64,000 bases of DNA from contig NZ_JABSSU010000002.1 of NCBI RefSeq assembly GCF_013213835.1, forward strand, positions 46,837 through 110,836, in the 5' to 3' direction. Source of the stretch: Winogradskyella sp. GTDB lineage: Bacteria > Bacteroidota > Bacteroidia > Flavobacteriales > Flavobacteriaceae. The notes under the pieces were generated by a model. The model was given only the letters and a program-made list of their open reading frames with translations, did not search any database and was not told where the DNA came from. The position numbers and the translations under genes were made by a program. Each line of letters starts with the position of its first letter. Position 1 is the stretch's first letter. Positions 51,719 through 60,193 of this stretch are shown here, in pieces.

Positions 51719-51743
51719 GTAACAAAACATTTCATTTGTCTAC
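51719..51743 (+). promoter_or_regulatory. Candidate ECF-like promoter of the SPFH operon
   Basis: GTAAC (51719-51723), 14 bases, GTCTAC (51738-51743), 82 bases before the SPFH ATG. Same spacing as the candidate before the TonB-linked receptor, with GTCTAC in place of GTCGTC. Confidence 0.35.
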
Positions 51744-51765
51744 TAATGAAATAAATTATATCTTT

Positions 51766-51786
51766 ATGATATCATTTTAATATCAT
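51766..51786 (+). promoter_or_regulatory. Tandem TATCAT half-sites, candidate operator
   Basis: A perfect palindrome ATGATATCAT (51766-51775) is followed by a second TATCAT (51781-51786). The direct TATCAT copies are 11 bases apart, one helical turn. It lies between the promoter candidate and the SPFH start, a repressor-like position. Confidence 0.4.
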
Positions 51787-51824
51787 ATAGAATTCAAATG
51801 ATTAACCTATTAAATTTTTAAATT

Positions 51825-52685
51825 ATGAAAGAAGAGAAAATCATCGTTCCGGCAAATGGCTACTTTATGCTATTAATATTTTTAGTATTGTTCTTTGGCA
51901 GTATTGCGACAATCATAATGTATCAAACACCAACACCGGCAATTGTAATATTCTTATCATTAGTAATGGCTTTCGGATTTGTAATGGTTCAACCAAATGG
52001 ATCAAGGGTTTTACTATTATTTGGCAAGTATGTAGGCACCATAAAAAAGAACGGTTTCTATTGGGTAAACCCATTTTATACAAAAAAGAAAATTTCTCTT
52101 AGAGCGAGTAACTTTGATAGTGAACGTCTTAAAGTAAATGATAAGTTAGGAAACCCAGTAATGATAAGTACCATTTTAGTATGGCGTGTACAAGACACTT
52201 ATAAAGCTGCTTTTGACGTAGACAATTATGAAAACTTTGTTCGTGTGCAAACTGACGCTGCTGTACGTAAACTAGCCAGCATGTATCCTTATGATAATTT
52301 TGCTGATGAAGGCCATGATGAAGACATAACACTTCGATCTAGCGTTAATGAAGTAAGTGAAGCCTTAGAAAAAGAAATAGATGAGCGTTTATCTATTGCT
52401 GGCATCGAAGTATTAGAGGCTAGAATAGGTTACCTAGCTTATGCTCAAGAAATCGCAAATGCCATGTTAAAGCGTCAACAAGCTACCGCAATTGTAGCAG
52501 CAAGACATAAAATTGTTGAAGGTGCAGTTAGTATGGTAGAAATGGCAATTGAAGAACTTAACAAAAACCAAATTGTAGATTTAGATGAAGAGCGCAAAGC
52601 TGCCATGGTTAGTAATCTTATGGTAGTACTTTGTGGTGATAAAGAAGCTTCACCAGTAGTTAATACAGGAACCTTAAGTCATTAA
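51825..52685 (+). CDS. SPFH/Band 7 domain membrane protein
   Basis: A 286-residue stomatin/prohibitin-like protein. Two hydrophobic segments at about 14-35 and 38-55 anchor the N-terminus, then a Band 7 domain runs from about 65 to 215 (NPFYTKKKISLRASNFDSERL, STILVWRVQDTYKAAFDVDNY) and a coiled C-terminal helix follows (AMLKRQQATAIVAARHKIVEGAV). SPFH proteins build membrane microdomain scaffolds, often with proteases. It leads a four-gene operon with DUF4177, DUF1648 and Arc-like genes. Confidence 0.92.
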   Translation: MKEEKIIVPANGYFMLLIFLVLFFGSIATIIMYQTPTPAIVIFLSLVMAFGFVMVQPNGSRVLLLFGKYVGTIKKNGFYWVNPFYTKKKISLRASNFDSERLKVNDKLGNPVMISTILVWRVQDTYKAAFDVDNYENFVRVQTDAAVRKLASMYPYDNFADEGHDEDITLRSSVNEVSEALEKEIDERLSIAGIEVLEARIGYLAYAQEIANAMLKRQQATAIVAARHKIVEGAVSMVEMAIEELNKNQIVDLDEERKAAMVSNLMVVLCGDKEASPVVNTGTLSH

Positions 52686-52697
52686 AATTTAAATATT

Positions 52698-52856
52698 ATG
52701 AAAGAATATAAAGTAGTAGAGTTCAAACTTGGTTTTAGAAATAGATCCCAAAGGTTCGAAGATTTATTAAATCAACATGCTCGAGAAGGTTGGCGAATGG
52801 TACAAATACCTTATGGTTGGTCTTCAGTTATTCTAGAGCGTGAAAAAAATAGGTAG
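52698..52856 (+). CDS. DUF4177-like small protein
   Basis: Found by reading the gap: a 52-residue open frame MKEYKVVEFK... ending ILEREKNR. It looks like DUF4177: an N-terminal YKVVEF strand, then NQHAREGWRMVQIP with the typical GW, then a hydrophobic strand before a charged end. The function of these single-domain proteins is unknown. It starts 12 bases after the SPFH stop and 2 bases before the next ATG, so it belongs to the operon. Confidence 0.8.
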   Translation: MKEYKVVEFKLGFRNRSQRFEDLLNQHAREGWRMVQIPYGWSSVILEREKNR

Positions 52857-52858
52857 TT

Positions 52859-53365
52859 ATGTTCCACTCCAATAGACCGATCCATAAAGTCCCTTTTACA
52901 CCTTTTGATATTATTATAGAATGTTGTTCAATTGGCTTACTAGTGTACATCTGGGTTCATTTTGCAATGGTATTTGGTGAGCTTCCAGAAACAGTTCCTT
53001 CTCATTTTAATAGTGCTGGACAACCTGATAGTTATAGCGGAAAGAACTTTTTATTCTTTCTTCCGATACTCGCAACAGGACTCTATATCTTAATGTTTGT
53101 ATTAACAAAATATCCGCATCAGCACAATTATATGGTTAATATAACTGAAAAAAATGCACCACAACAATATCGTTTTTCAGTAACCGTCTTACGTGTTGTT
53201 AATCTTCTTTGCACCATAATGTTTGCATACATCAACTATCAAATACTGTTAGGAGCAAAGACAAATGAAACAGATTTAGGAATGGGATTTGTTATTACGA
53301 TAATTGGTGCTAGTATTTTACTGCCAATAGTAATATTGATTTATCAGAAAAGAATGATTAAATAG
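52859..53365 (+). CDS. DUF1648 domain membrane protein
   Basis: A 168-residue protein with four hydrophobic segments (about 20-40, 63-82, 108-128 and 140-160). The DUF1648 signature LPETVPSHFNSAGQPDSYSGK lies at about 41-61 between the first two. In Firmicutes the domain occurs in SdpI-like immunity and signalling proteins; no such partner is here. It is the third gene of the SPFH operon. Confidence 0.85.
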   Translation: MFHSNRPIHKVPFTPFDIIIECCSIGLLVYIWVHFAMVFGELPETVPSHFNSAGQPDSYSGKNFLFFLPILATGLYILMFVLTKYPHQHNYMVNITEKNAPQQYRFSVTVLRVVNLLCTIMFAYINYQILLGAKTNETDLGMGFVITIIGASILLPIVILIYQKRMIK

Positions 53366-53373
53366 AACGACAT

Positions 53374-53550
53374 ATGGCAAAGAAAAAAGCATTCGCATTA
53401 CGTCTTAATGAAGACATGTTAAAAGCTATTGAAAAATGGGCAGCTGACGAATTTCGCAGTACCAACGGTCAAATAGAATGGATGCTTATGCAAAAGCTTA
53501 AAGCGCATAAAAGAGAACCCAAAAACAAAACAGATACTAACAAAAAGTGA
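53374..53550 (+). CDS. Arc-like ribbon-helix-helix DNA-binding protein
   Basis: A 58-residue open frame read directly from the gap. The strand FALRLNEDML (7-16) and helices to about residue 47 (KAIEKWAADEFRSTNGQIEWMLMQKL) match the Arc/RHH fold, with an N-terminal KKK typical of DNA contacts. A Lys-rich tail follows. As last gene of the SPFH operon it is a candidate autoregulator, and the tandem TATCAT sites upstream are plausible operators. The stop codon lies inside the terminator hairpin. Confidence 0.82.
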   Translation: MAKKKAFALRLNEDMLKAIEKWAADEFRSTNGQIEWMLMQKLKAHKREPKNKTDTNKK

Positions 53551-53570
53551 TCCTAACAGATCACTTTTTT
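53542..53570 (+). terminator. Terminator of the SPFH operon, overlapping the Arc stop
   Basis: Perfect 11-base arms AAAAAGTGATC and GATCACTTTTT with a 6-base loop, then T. The Arc-like stop codon TGA (53548-53550) is part of the left arm. Confidence 0.85.
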
Positions 53571-53613
53571 AATGCACATTATTTTGGTATTTTGCGCCTT
53601 CAATTTATCAATT

Positions 53614-54921
53614 ATGGACTCTACTCCTTTCTTTACACAAGACACAATTGTTTTCGGACTATTAATGTTAATGCTAGGATTTGTATTCTACACGTCTTCT
53701 AGTGAATATAGAATTTGGAAAAAATTCTACAAATACATCCCAGCCTTATTAATGGCATATATGATGCCAGCAGCTTTAACTACTTTCGGATTAATAGCAC
53801 CCGAATGGGAAACGGTTGAGACCTCAGGTGAAGTGGTAAAACATAAATCTCAGGTGTACTTTATTGCGAGTAGATTTATGCTTCCAGCAGCACTTGTTTT
53901 AATGACCATAAGTGTAGATTTAAAGGCTGTATTTAATTTAGGTTGGAAAGCTCTAGCCATGTTTGGTACCGGTACCTTAGGCATCATAATTGGTGGTCCA
54001 ATAGCAGTATTTTTAATTTCTTTAATCTCACCAGAAACCGTTGGTGGAGCTGGACCTGATGCGGTATGGAGAGGACTTTCCACACTTGCAGGTAGTTGGA
54101 TTGGTGGTGGCGCTAATCAGGCTGCAATGTTAGAAATATATGAATACAACACAGATAATTATGCTGGTATGGTTATCGTAGATATTGTAGTTGCTAATAT
54201 TTGGATGGCTATATTATTACTTGGTATTGGTAAACAAAAGAAAATTGATAAATGGCTAAAGGCAGATAATACGGCCATAGAATCTTTGAAAGAAAAGGTG
54301 TCTAGTTATGCCGCAAGTATTTCACGAAATCCTACACTAACAGACTTTATGGTGATTCTTGGCGTTGCATTTACAGTTGTTGGTGTCTCTCACTTTGGTG
54401 CAAATGTAATTTCAGAATTTCTTAAGGCAAATATTGAGGCTGTAAGTGATAAGAAATCGGCATGGTCTTCATTTGGCTCTCAATTCTTTTGGATGATATC
54501 TATTGCTACACTCTTAGGTATTATTCTGTCATTTACTAAAGTGAAAAAATATGAAGGTGCTGGGGCAAGTAAAATTGGTAGTGTTTTTATCTACATTTTA
54601 GTAGCATCAATAGGTATGAAAATGGATCTTACAAAGATTGTAGACAATCCAGGATTAATTGTAGTAGGCTTAATCTGGATGGCTATACATGTAGGTCTTT
54701 TGTTTTTAGTAGCTAAATTAATCAGAGCACCATATTTCTTTTTAGCAGTTGGTAGCAAGGCAAATATTGGGGGTGCAGCATCAGCACCTGTTGTTGCCGC
54801 AGCTTTTCATCCTTCATTAGCTACAGTGGGAGTTTTACTAGCAGTATTTGGCTATGTCGTTGGAACTTATGGCGCAATGCTTACGGCAGAACTCATGCGA
54901 ATAGTAGCACCTTTAACCTAA
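53614..54921 (+). CDS. DUF819 family membrane protein
   Basis: A 435-residue polytopic protein with about ten hydrophobic segments and family-type stretches such as GSWIGGGANQAAMLE near 160-175, VGSKANIGGAASAPVVAAAF near 382-400 and GYVVGTYGAMLTAELMR near the end. DUF819 proteins resemble transporters of the CPA/ESS type; substrate unknown. ATG at 53614 (MDSTPFFTQ) is the better start; the frame is open 14 codons further to 53572, but that part lies in the previous terminator. The DUF4369 gene follows 22 bases later. Confidence 0.85.
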   Translation: MDSTPFFTQDTIVFGLLMLMLGFVFYTSSSEYRIWKKFYKYIPALLMAYMMPAALTTFGLIAPEWETVETSGEVVKHKSQVYFIASRFMLPAALVLMTISVDLKAVFNLGWKALAMFGTGTLGIIIGGPIAVFLISLISPETVGGAGPDAVWRGLSTLAGSWIGGGANQAAMLEIYEYNTDNYAGMVIVDIVVANIWMAILLLGIGKQKKIDKWLKADNTAIESLKEKVSSYAASISRNPTLTDFMVILGVAFTVVGVSHFGANVISEFLKANIEAVSDKKSAWSSFGSQFFWMISIATLLGIILSFTKVKKYEGAGASKIGSVFIYILVASIGMKMDLTKIVDNPGLIVVGLIWMAIHVGLLFLVAKLIRAPYFFLAVGSKANIGGAASAPVVAAAFHPSLATVGVLLAVFGYVVGTYGAMLTAELMRIVAPLT

Positions 54922-54943
54922 CTAATAATATTATAATCATAAC

Positions 54944-55654
54944 ATGACAAAAACATCAAAACTTTTAAGCTTAATAGCAATTATCTTATTAAATGTTTCT
55001 TGTGGAAAGGATAAGGACACCAACTTTACACTTAATGCAAGCATAAAAGGATTAAAAAAAGGCATCGTTTATTTACAAAAAAATGGTGACTCTACAGATA
55101 TCATAGACTTAGACTCTATGATCATTACTGGTCAGCCAGACTTTAGCCTTAGAACAAATATTGAAGAACCGTTATTATTATACCTAAAACTTCACAAAAA
55201 CGATAATGAAGAACACTACATTCCGTTTTTTGCAGATAAAGGCGAAATGACTTTACATACAACTTTAAAGAACTTTAATTTTGACGCAGAAATTAGTGGT
55301 TCAAAGCAACAAGCCTTATTAGATGAGTATCTTGAAATTATGGGGAAATACAATGATAAAAATCTAGATATCATTGAAGCCTCATTATTAGCCCAAAAAG
55401 AAAATGATAGTATTGCGGTTGATTCTTTAACAAAAGTTTCAGAGACTTTATTAAAACGAAAATACTCTTTCACCATTCAGTTTGCATTAAATCATAAGGA
55501 CAGCGAAATTGCACCTTACCTAGCACTTTATGAAATCCCTTCAGCTAATCCAAGATATATAGATTCGGTTTATAACGGCCTAGATACTAATATTAAGAAA
55601 TCATTTTACGGAATAAAGCTGAGAGAATATATTGAAAATAGACCTATAAGATAA
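54944..55654 (+). CDS. DUF4369 lipoprotein
   Basis: A 236-residue lipoprotein (LNVSC, Cys20) whose body from about 27 to 120 is a DUF4369 beta-sandwich (FTLNASIKGLKKGIVYLQKNGD). In most Bacteroidota proteins this domain precedes a thioredoxin-like domain, but here the C-terminal half is helical, ends IENRPIR and has no CxxC. It is therefore a DUF4369-only form. It shares a transcript with the DUF819 gene and is closed by the terminator at 55679-55711. Confidence 0.8.
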   Translation: MTKTSKLLSLIAIILLNVSCGKDKDTNFTLNASIKGLKKGIVYLQKNGDSTDIIDLDSMIITGQPDFSLRTNIEEPLLLYLKLHKNDNEEHYIPFFADKGEMTLHTTLKNFNFDAEISGSKQQALLDEYLEIMGKYNDKNLDIIEASLLAQKENDSIAVDSLTKVSETLLKRKYSFTIQFALNHKDSEIAPYLALYEIPSANPRYIDSVYNGLDTNIKKSFYGIKLREYIENRPIR

Positions 55655-55678
55655 TACCGAATGCTGAATATTAAAAAC

Positions 55679-55711
55679 AAAAAGTCCAATCAAAACGATT
55701 GGACTTTTTTT
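55679..55711 (+). terminator. Terminator after the DUF4369 gene
   Basis: Perfect 13-base arms AAAAAGTCCAATC and GATTGGACTTTTT with loop AAAAC, then TT. It stands 10 bases from the convergent tRNA gene. Confidence 0.85.
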
Positions 55712-55720
55712 ATTCTTTTG

Positions 55721-55794
55721 AGCCGATAGAGGGACTCGAACCCACGACCTGCTGATTACAAATCAGCTGCTCTAGCCAGCTGAGCTATATCGGC
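55721..55794 (-). tRNA. tRNA-Thr (anticodon TGT)
   Basis: The minus strand folds into a full cloverleaf of 74 bases: acceptor stem GCCGATA/TATCGGC with discriminator T, D arm AGCTCAG...CTAGAGC, anticodon stem GCTGA/TCAGC around loop TTTGTAA (anticodon TGT), and T arm with GGTTCGAGTCC. No 3' CCA is encoded. The anticodon reads threonine ACA codons. Confidence 0.96.
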
Positions 55795-55842
55795 AAAAGA
55801 TGGGCGCAAATTTAAACTTGAAATTTAAATCTGCAAATACTT

Positions 55843-56112
55843 TTAACTTAATTTATTAATACGTTCTATTAAAGCTTTTCCTTTTGCTTCAAGATCTGTA
55901 TTAATAGCTTTAAAATGTGCCTTTCTATCCTCTACGCTTCTATCATTTACACGCGTAATTAACTCATCAAAAGAAGCGATGGCATCGTCAATAATAGCTT
56001 CACTTTCAGTTGAAGGTTTTTGAGCATTCTCTAGTTCCCAGTAATAAACTGCTTCAATAATATCACCAAAAACGTAATTAATATCTTTTTTTAAGTCTCT
56101 TTTATTTGCCAT
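55843..56112 (-). CDS. Conserved hypothetical helical protein
   Basis: An 89-residue, highly charged, fully helical protein with no cysteine and no transmembrane segment (DLKKDINYVFGDIIEAVYYWE, AIIDDAIASFDELITRVND). I recall similar proteins near manA in Flavobacteriaceae but know no function. A TACCTTTG (-7 type) lies about 20 bases before the ATG. It could be a small protein-protein adaptor. Confidence 0.75.
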   Translation of the reverse strand: MANKRDLKKDINYVFGDIIEAVYYWELENAQKPSTESEAIIDDAIASFDELITRVNDRSVEDRKAHFKAINTDLEAKGKALIERINKLS

Positions 56113-56183
56113 AATTTACTTATAATTTGTGATACAAAGGTAATGATTACAATACTAAATCCTCACTTTAGCCAACTGAAGTT

Positions 56184-57155
56184 TTACACATAAACTTCAA
56201 GAAGCTTAGCATAATTTGTATTAATATTAAACGCATCTACTGAAGCAGGTATTAAAATTGTTTCACCTTTAGAAATTGTATCTTTAGAATTCTCAGTTGT
56301 GACTTCAATTTCACCGTCAACACACATATAAATCAAGAATGAATCATATGTATTTTTGATACTTCTTGATGTATCTAATTCAAGGAAATTTGTTGTAAAA
56401 AATGGACAACTTACCATTTCATTAGAGATGTTTTGCTCTGTATCATATTCAACTCTAAAATCATCTTCCATTTCAAAGTTAAATGCGTCAATAGCAATAT
56501 CATTATGCAGTTCTCTTGAGTTACCTTCTGCATCTACTCTATCCCAATCATATACTCTATAAGTCACATCGCTAGTTTGCTGAATTTCTGCCAATAAAAC
56601 TCCTGCACCTATTGCATGTACTCTACCTGCTTCAATAAAATAGGTATCGCCTTCTTTTACTTTATCAAAATTTAATATTTGCGTTAAGGTTTTATCTTCT
56701 AGATGCTTTAGATATGTTTCCTTGTCCATTTTTTGATTAAATCCAACAATTAGATTTGCATCTTCATCTGCCTGCATCACGTACCACATTTCTGTTTTAC
56801 CAAAAGAATTGTGTCGTTCTTTAGCAAGTTTATCATCTGGATGTAGTTGTATACTTAAATCTTGTTTAGCATCAATAAATTTGATGAGTAAAGGAAAATC
56901 GTTACCGAATCTGCTGTAATTCTTCTTACCTAATAAATCAGCTTTATAAGAATCTAGTAATTCTTGCAAGGTTTTATCTTTAAGAGCTCCATTTGAAACT
57001 ACAGACACATCATTTGGCACTGTACTTATTTCCCAACTTTCTCCTAAGATTTTTGATTTTGATGCTTTATTAAATTGTTTAATAAGTTTCTCTCCTCCCC
57101 AGATTTTGTCCTTTAATATAGGCTGAAACTTTAATGGATGTAAAGATTCTTTCAT
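56184..57155 (-). CDS. manA: Mannose-6-phosphate isomerase, class I
   Basis: A 323-residue type I phosphomannose isomerase, which interconverts mannose-6-phosphate and fructose-6-phosphate. Zinc-site motifs are visible: QLHPDDKLA near 103-111 with Gln and His ligands, GKTEMWYV with the Glu ligand, and EAGRVHAIGAG near 175-185 with the last His. It starts 7 bases after the queD stop, so idi, queD and manA look like an operon. It supplies mannose and GDP-sugars for surface glycans. Confidence 0.93.
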   Translation of the reverse strand: MKESLHPLKFQPILKDKIWGGEKLIKQFNKASKSKILGESWEISTVPNDVSVVSNGALKDKTLQELLDSYKADLLGKKNYSRFGNDFPLLIKFIDAKQDLSIQLHPDDKLAKERHNSFGKTEMWYVMQADEDANLIVGFNQKMDKETYLKHLEDKTLTQILNFDKVKEGDTYFIEAGRVHAIGAGVLLAEIQQTSDVTYRVYDWDRVDAEGNSRELHNDIAIDAFNFEMEDDFRVEYDTEQNISNEMVSCPFFTTNFLELDTSRSIKNTYDSFLIYMCVDGEIEVTTENSKDTISKGETILIPASVDAFNINTNYAKLLEVYV

Positions 57156-57162
57156 GAAATAA

Positions 57163-57573
57163 TTATTCTCCAGAGTAAGTTACAAAATTACGTGGAGTTT
57201 CGTACAAAGTTATTTCTAAATGAAATTCTGGATCTATTTTGGCTTTTATCTTATTGTAGATTACCACTGAAATATTTTCTGCGGTTGGATTCATTTCTTT
57301 AAACTCAGGTACTTCAATATTAAGATTCTTATGATCGAATGCATCTTCAACTTCTGATTTAATGATATCCTTTAAAACCTTTGCGTCAATCACATAACCT
57401 GTTTCTGGATCAACCTCACCAGTAACACTGGCAATCAATTCATAATTGTGACCGTGAAAATGAGGATTATTACATAAACCAAATACTTCTTCATTTTTCT
57501 CAAAACTCCAGTCTCTTCTATATAATCTGTGCGCAGCGTTAAAGTGTGCTTTTCTATGTACAGTAACTTTCAT
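57163..57573 (-). CDS. queD: 6-carboxy-tetrahydropterin synthase family (QueD/PTPS)
   Basis: A 136-residue T-fold enzyme. Zinc histidines are His14/15 region in FNAAHRL, and His39 and His41 in CNNPHFHGHNY. An EVPEFKEMNPTAENI segment is typical of the bacterial PTPS/QueD group. QueD makes 6-carboxy-tetrahydropterin for queuosine; some Bacteroidota members act in other pterin routes, so the substrate is probable rather than certain. Its ATG overlaps the idi stop by one base. Confidence 0.88.
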   Translation of the reverse strand: MKVTVHRKAHFNAAHRLYRRDWSFEKNEEVFGLCNNPHFHGHNYELIASVTGEVDPETGYVIDAKVLKDIIKSEVEDAFDHKNLNIEVPEFKEMNPTAENISVVIYNKIKAKIDPEFHLEITLYETPRNFVTYSGE

Positions 57574-58097
57574 TATTTATTCACATTTATGAATTCGTAA
57601 AACTTCTCGAATATGATTTTAAACCAAGCCGTGTAATTCTCTGGATGTTGAGCTATATCAAGCTTTACTGCTTCTAAATTCATCCATTTCCAGTCAGCAA
57701 CTTCTTCTTTATTTATAATTGGTTCATCATTATAATAACCAATCATAATATGATCGTACTCATGCTCTGTAAGACCATTACTAAACGGCGCCTTATAAAT
57801 AAATGATGTTGATTCTTCTAACTCTGTTACAAAACCCATTTCTTCCTCAAGACGTCTTTTGCCAGCTTCTAAATTACTTTCACCATCACGTTGATGACTA
57901 CAACATGTATTAGTCCATAAACCTGGCGAGTGATACTTGTGCATCGCTCGTTGCTGCAACATTAATTCATTTCTGTTATTAAAAATAAATACAGAAAATG
58001 CTCTGTGCAAAACAGCCTTTTCATGAGCTTCCATCTTTGGCATTAAGCCAATTTGATTATCGTATTCGTCAACGAGAATAACTTGTTCTTCTATCAT
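57573..58097 (-). CDS. idi: Isopentenyl-diphosphate delta-isomerase, type 1
   Basis: A 174-residue Nudix-fold enzyme converting isopentenyl to dimethylallyl diphosphate. The active-site cysteine lies in WTNTCCSHQ (about residue 68), and the metal-binding Nudix-like region is LEAGKRRLEEEMGF near 78-91. A later EHEYDHIM motif supplies the second metal glutamate. A -7 box ends 5 bases before its ATG. It probably feeds carotenoid and menaquinone synthesis. The stop overlaps the queD start (TAATG). Confidence 0.94.
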   Translation of the reverse strand: MIEEQVILVDEYDNQIGLMPKMEAHEKAVLHRAFSVFIFNNRNELMLQQRAMHKYHSPGLWTNTCCSHQRDGESNLEAGKRRLEEEMGFVTELEESTSFIYKAPFSNGLTEHEYDHIMIGYYNDEPIINKEEVADWKWMNLEAVKLDIAQHPENYTAWFKIIFEKFYEFINVNK

Positions 58098-58102
58098 GTA
58101 AG

Positions 58103-58110
58103 CAAAATTA
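58103..58110 (-). promoter_or_regulatory. -7 promoter element for the idi-queD-manA unit
   Basis: The minus strand reads TAATTTTG (TAnnTTTG) 5 bases before the idi ATG, implying a nearly leaderless mRNA. The -33 region is not a clear match. Confidence 0.4.
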
Positions 58111-58152
58111 AGTTGTTAAAATTTAAAAAAAGTAAAGGAATTCATAAAAAAA

Positions 58153-58176
58153 AGCCGCTTAAAATATTAAGCGGCT
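58153..58176 (-). terminator. Terminator after the OmpA/PD40 gene
   Basis: Perfect 10-base arms AGCCGCTTAA and TTAAGCGGCT with loop AATA. On the minus strand the hairpin is followed by TTTTTTT, about 30 bases past the stop of the OmpA gene. Confidence 0.85.
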
Positions 58177-58202
58177 CTTTTTACTTCAAGTTTTATGACT
58201 TA

Positions 58203-60182
58203 TTATTCCTTATCATCACATGTCTTACCGTTGATACTTGTAACAATAAACTCACTTCGTCTATTTAACTGATGTTCTTCTTCTGTACAACTAGATTCAT
58301 TTGTTGGCTCACAGCCACAATCATTAACCAATTGAGACTCACCATATCCTTTGGCTGTTAAGCGCTCTTTAGCAATGCCATTATCAATAAGATATTGACG
58401 CGTAGACTGTGCTCTATTTTCAGAAAGTCTTTCATTATAGGCCATTGGTGCTCTACAATCTGTATGCGAACGAATATCTATAGTCATAGTTGGATACTTG
58501 TTTAATACAGCTATAACTTTTTGTAGTTCTATTTCAGCATCATATCTAATATCGTACTTATCTAAATCAAAATAGATAGTTGGTATATCTAATAACTTCG
58601 CTAAATCATCACAAGGTGATAATTCTTGTTCATCCTTCTCTAATAATAACTGTAAAGTAAGCTCTTGACTCTTCTTTGGTGTAGTAAAGCGTTTTTCATC
58701 AGAAGTATATGTTTCTTTCTCACCTCTAATTAAATACTCCATCTCGCAATCTAACTCAAACTTAAAAGCCGCATCTTCTCCAACAGTCATACGATTAAGT
58801 TCGTTACCTTCACCATCGTATAAAATGACTGTGGCATTAGGTATTAAATCACTAGTCTTTTTGTCAACCACTGTACCTGCTACCAATTGCTCACATTCTG
58901 GAATAACAAATGTGTAGATATCATCGCTACCTTTTCCACCTTCACGATTAGAACTAAAAAAAGCACGTTTTGTAACAAGGTTTTCATAGTATCCGAAGTC
59001 ATCAAACTGACTATTTACAGGCATCCCAACATTTTCAATTGGAAAGTTTTTATTGTTACCAGATGCTACTTTTTTGTCTAATTCTTCAGATTTGTATACA
59101 TCATATCCTCCTAAACCAGGATAACCATTAGATGCAAAATATAAGTCGCCATTAGTATTTACAAATGGAAAAGACTCTTGTCCTTCTGTGTTTATTGCAG
59201 GTCCAAGATTTTCTGGTTGTGCTAAAGTTCCGTCATCATTAACATCTACAACATAAATATCTGATTGGCCAAAGGATCCTGGCATATCAGAAACAAAGTA
59301 TAATCTATTACCTTCTAGATTTAAAGCTGGATGCGTAACACTATACTCTTCACTATTAAAATGTATTTTATGAATTTCGTCCCAAGTTCCGTCTTCACTT
59401 TTTGTAGCTCTATACAACTGAAGTCTATTAACTCCATCTTCATCCTCTTTATACTTTAAATTAAAGAAGTTATTTCTTGTAAAGAACATATATTGTCCAT
59501 TTGGTGAAAATACTGCACTAGACTCATGAAACTTAGTATTTACCTTACCTTGTATTTCTGTAACCTCTCCAAATCCACTTTCAGTTTTTTCAACTGAATA
59601 AATATCTAAATAAGGTTCTTCGTTCCATCTATATTTTCTTCCACCACCTCGTGCAGATGAAAATACAATAGAGTTTTCATACTCTGTAGTCCCAAAATCT
59701 GAGACTTCAGTATTGAAATCTAAATTTTCAACTTCGATATCGTCTCTACTTAATTCTTCTATTGACGCTTTATAATCCGTTTTAGATAAAAAGGCTTTAC
59801 CTCTGGTGTCTTTTGGATTAAGTTCATTGAACTTTTTCATCCATTTATCAGATTCCTCATATTCACCAATTCCTTTTAAAGACATGGCATATCTAAAATA
59901 ATATTCAGGATCTATGACATCGCTCATTGTCATTAATTCAGCATACCATTTTGATGCATTTTCCATATCATTTCTGAAATAAAACGAGTTCCCCAATTTT
60001 TGAAAAAGATCAGATGATTTAAATCCTTTATTGGCTACTTCGAGAAGGACTTCACTGGTTTTTACATAAGCAAAATCTTTATAGTCATTTTCAACACTTT
60101 TGATTTTTCCATTTTGTGCAAGTATTGGAAGAGATAGTAATCCAATTAACACTATACTTATATATCTCACTGTTTTTTTCAT
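58203..60182 (-). CDS. OmpA-family protein with TPR and PD40 propeller domains
   Basis: A 659-residue exported protein (signal peptide 1-22, ILAQ). TPR-like helices occupy about 35-140, a PD40/WD40-like beta-propeller about 155-420 (SARGGGRKYRW, FVSDMPGSFGQSDIYV, YFASNGYPGLGGYDVY), a CarboxypepD_reg-like beta-sandwich about 430-510 and a C-terminal OmpA domain from about 540 (IDIRSHTDCRAPMAYNERLSENRA), which binds peptidoglycan. This is the PorE-like layout that anchors T9SS and gliding machinery to the cell wall. It lies 11 bases after the porP stop, so the three genes form a cassette. Confidence 0.9.
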   Translation of the reverse strand: MKKTVRYISIVLIGLLSLPILAQNGKIKSVENDYKDFAYVKTSEVLLEVANKGFKSSDLFQKLGNSFYFRNDMENASKWYAELMTMSDVIDPEYYFRYAMSLKGIGEYEESDKWMKKFNELNPKDTRGKAFLSKTDYKASIEELSRDDIEVENLDFNTEVSDFGTTEYENSIVFSSARGGGRKYRWNEEPYLDIYSVEKTESGFGEVTEIQGKVNTKFHESSAVFSPNGQYMFFTRNNFFNLKYKEDEDGVNRLQLYRATKSEDGTWDEIHKIHFNSEEYSVTHPALNLEGNRLYFVSDMPGSFGQSDIYVVDVNDDGTLAQPENLGPAINTEGQESFPFVNTNGDLYFASNGYPGLGGYDVYKSEELDKKVASGNNKNFPIENVGMPVNSQFDDFGYYENLVTKRAFFSSNREGGKGSDDIYTFVIPECEQLVAGTVVDKKTSDLIPNATVILYDGEGNELNRMTVGEDAAFKFELDCEMEYLIRGEKETYTSDEKRFTTPKKSQELTLQLLLEKDEQELSPCDDLAKLLDIPTIYFDLDKYDIRYDAEIELQKVIAVLNKYPTMTIDIRSHTDCRAPMAYNERLSENRAQSTRQYLIDNGIAKERLTAKGYGESQLVNDCGCEPTNESSCTEEEHQLNRRSEFIVTSINGKTCDDKE

Positions 60183-60193
60183 ACTATTATATA

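Noticed and set aside
51548..51730. 60-codon minus-strand open frame upstream of the SPFH operon
   Set aside because: It runs through the hydrolase terminator and the inverted repeat; the product looks like random AT-rich translation.
51825..53550. Phage-defence or toxin-antitoxin reading of the SPFH/Arc operon
   Set aside because: An Arc-like protein alone is not an antitoxin call; no toxin fold or nuclease motif is present in the operon.
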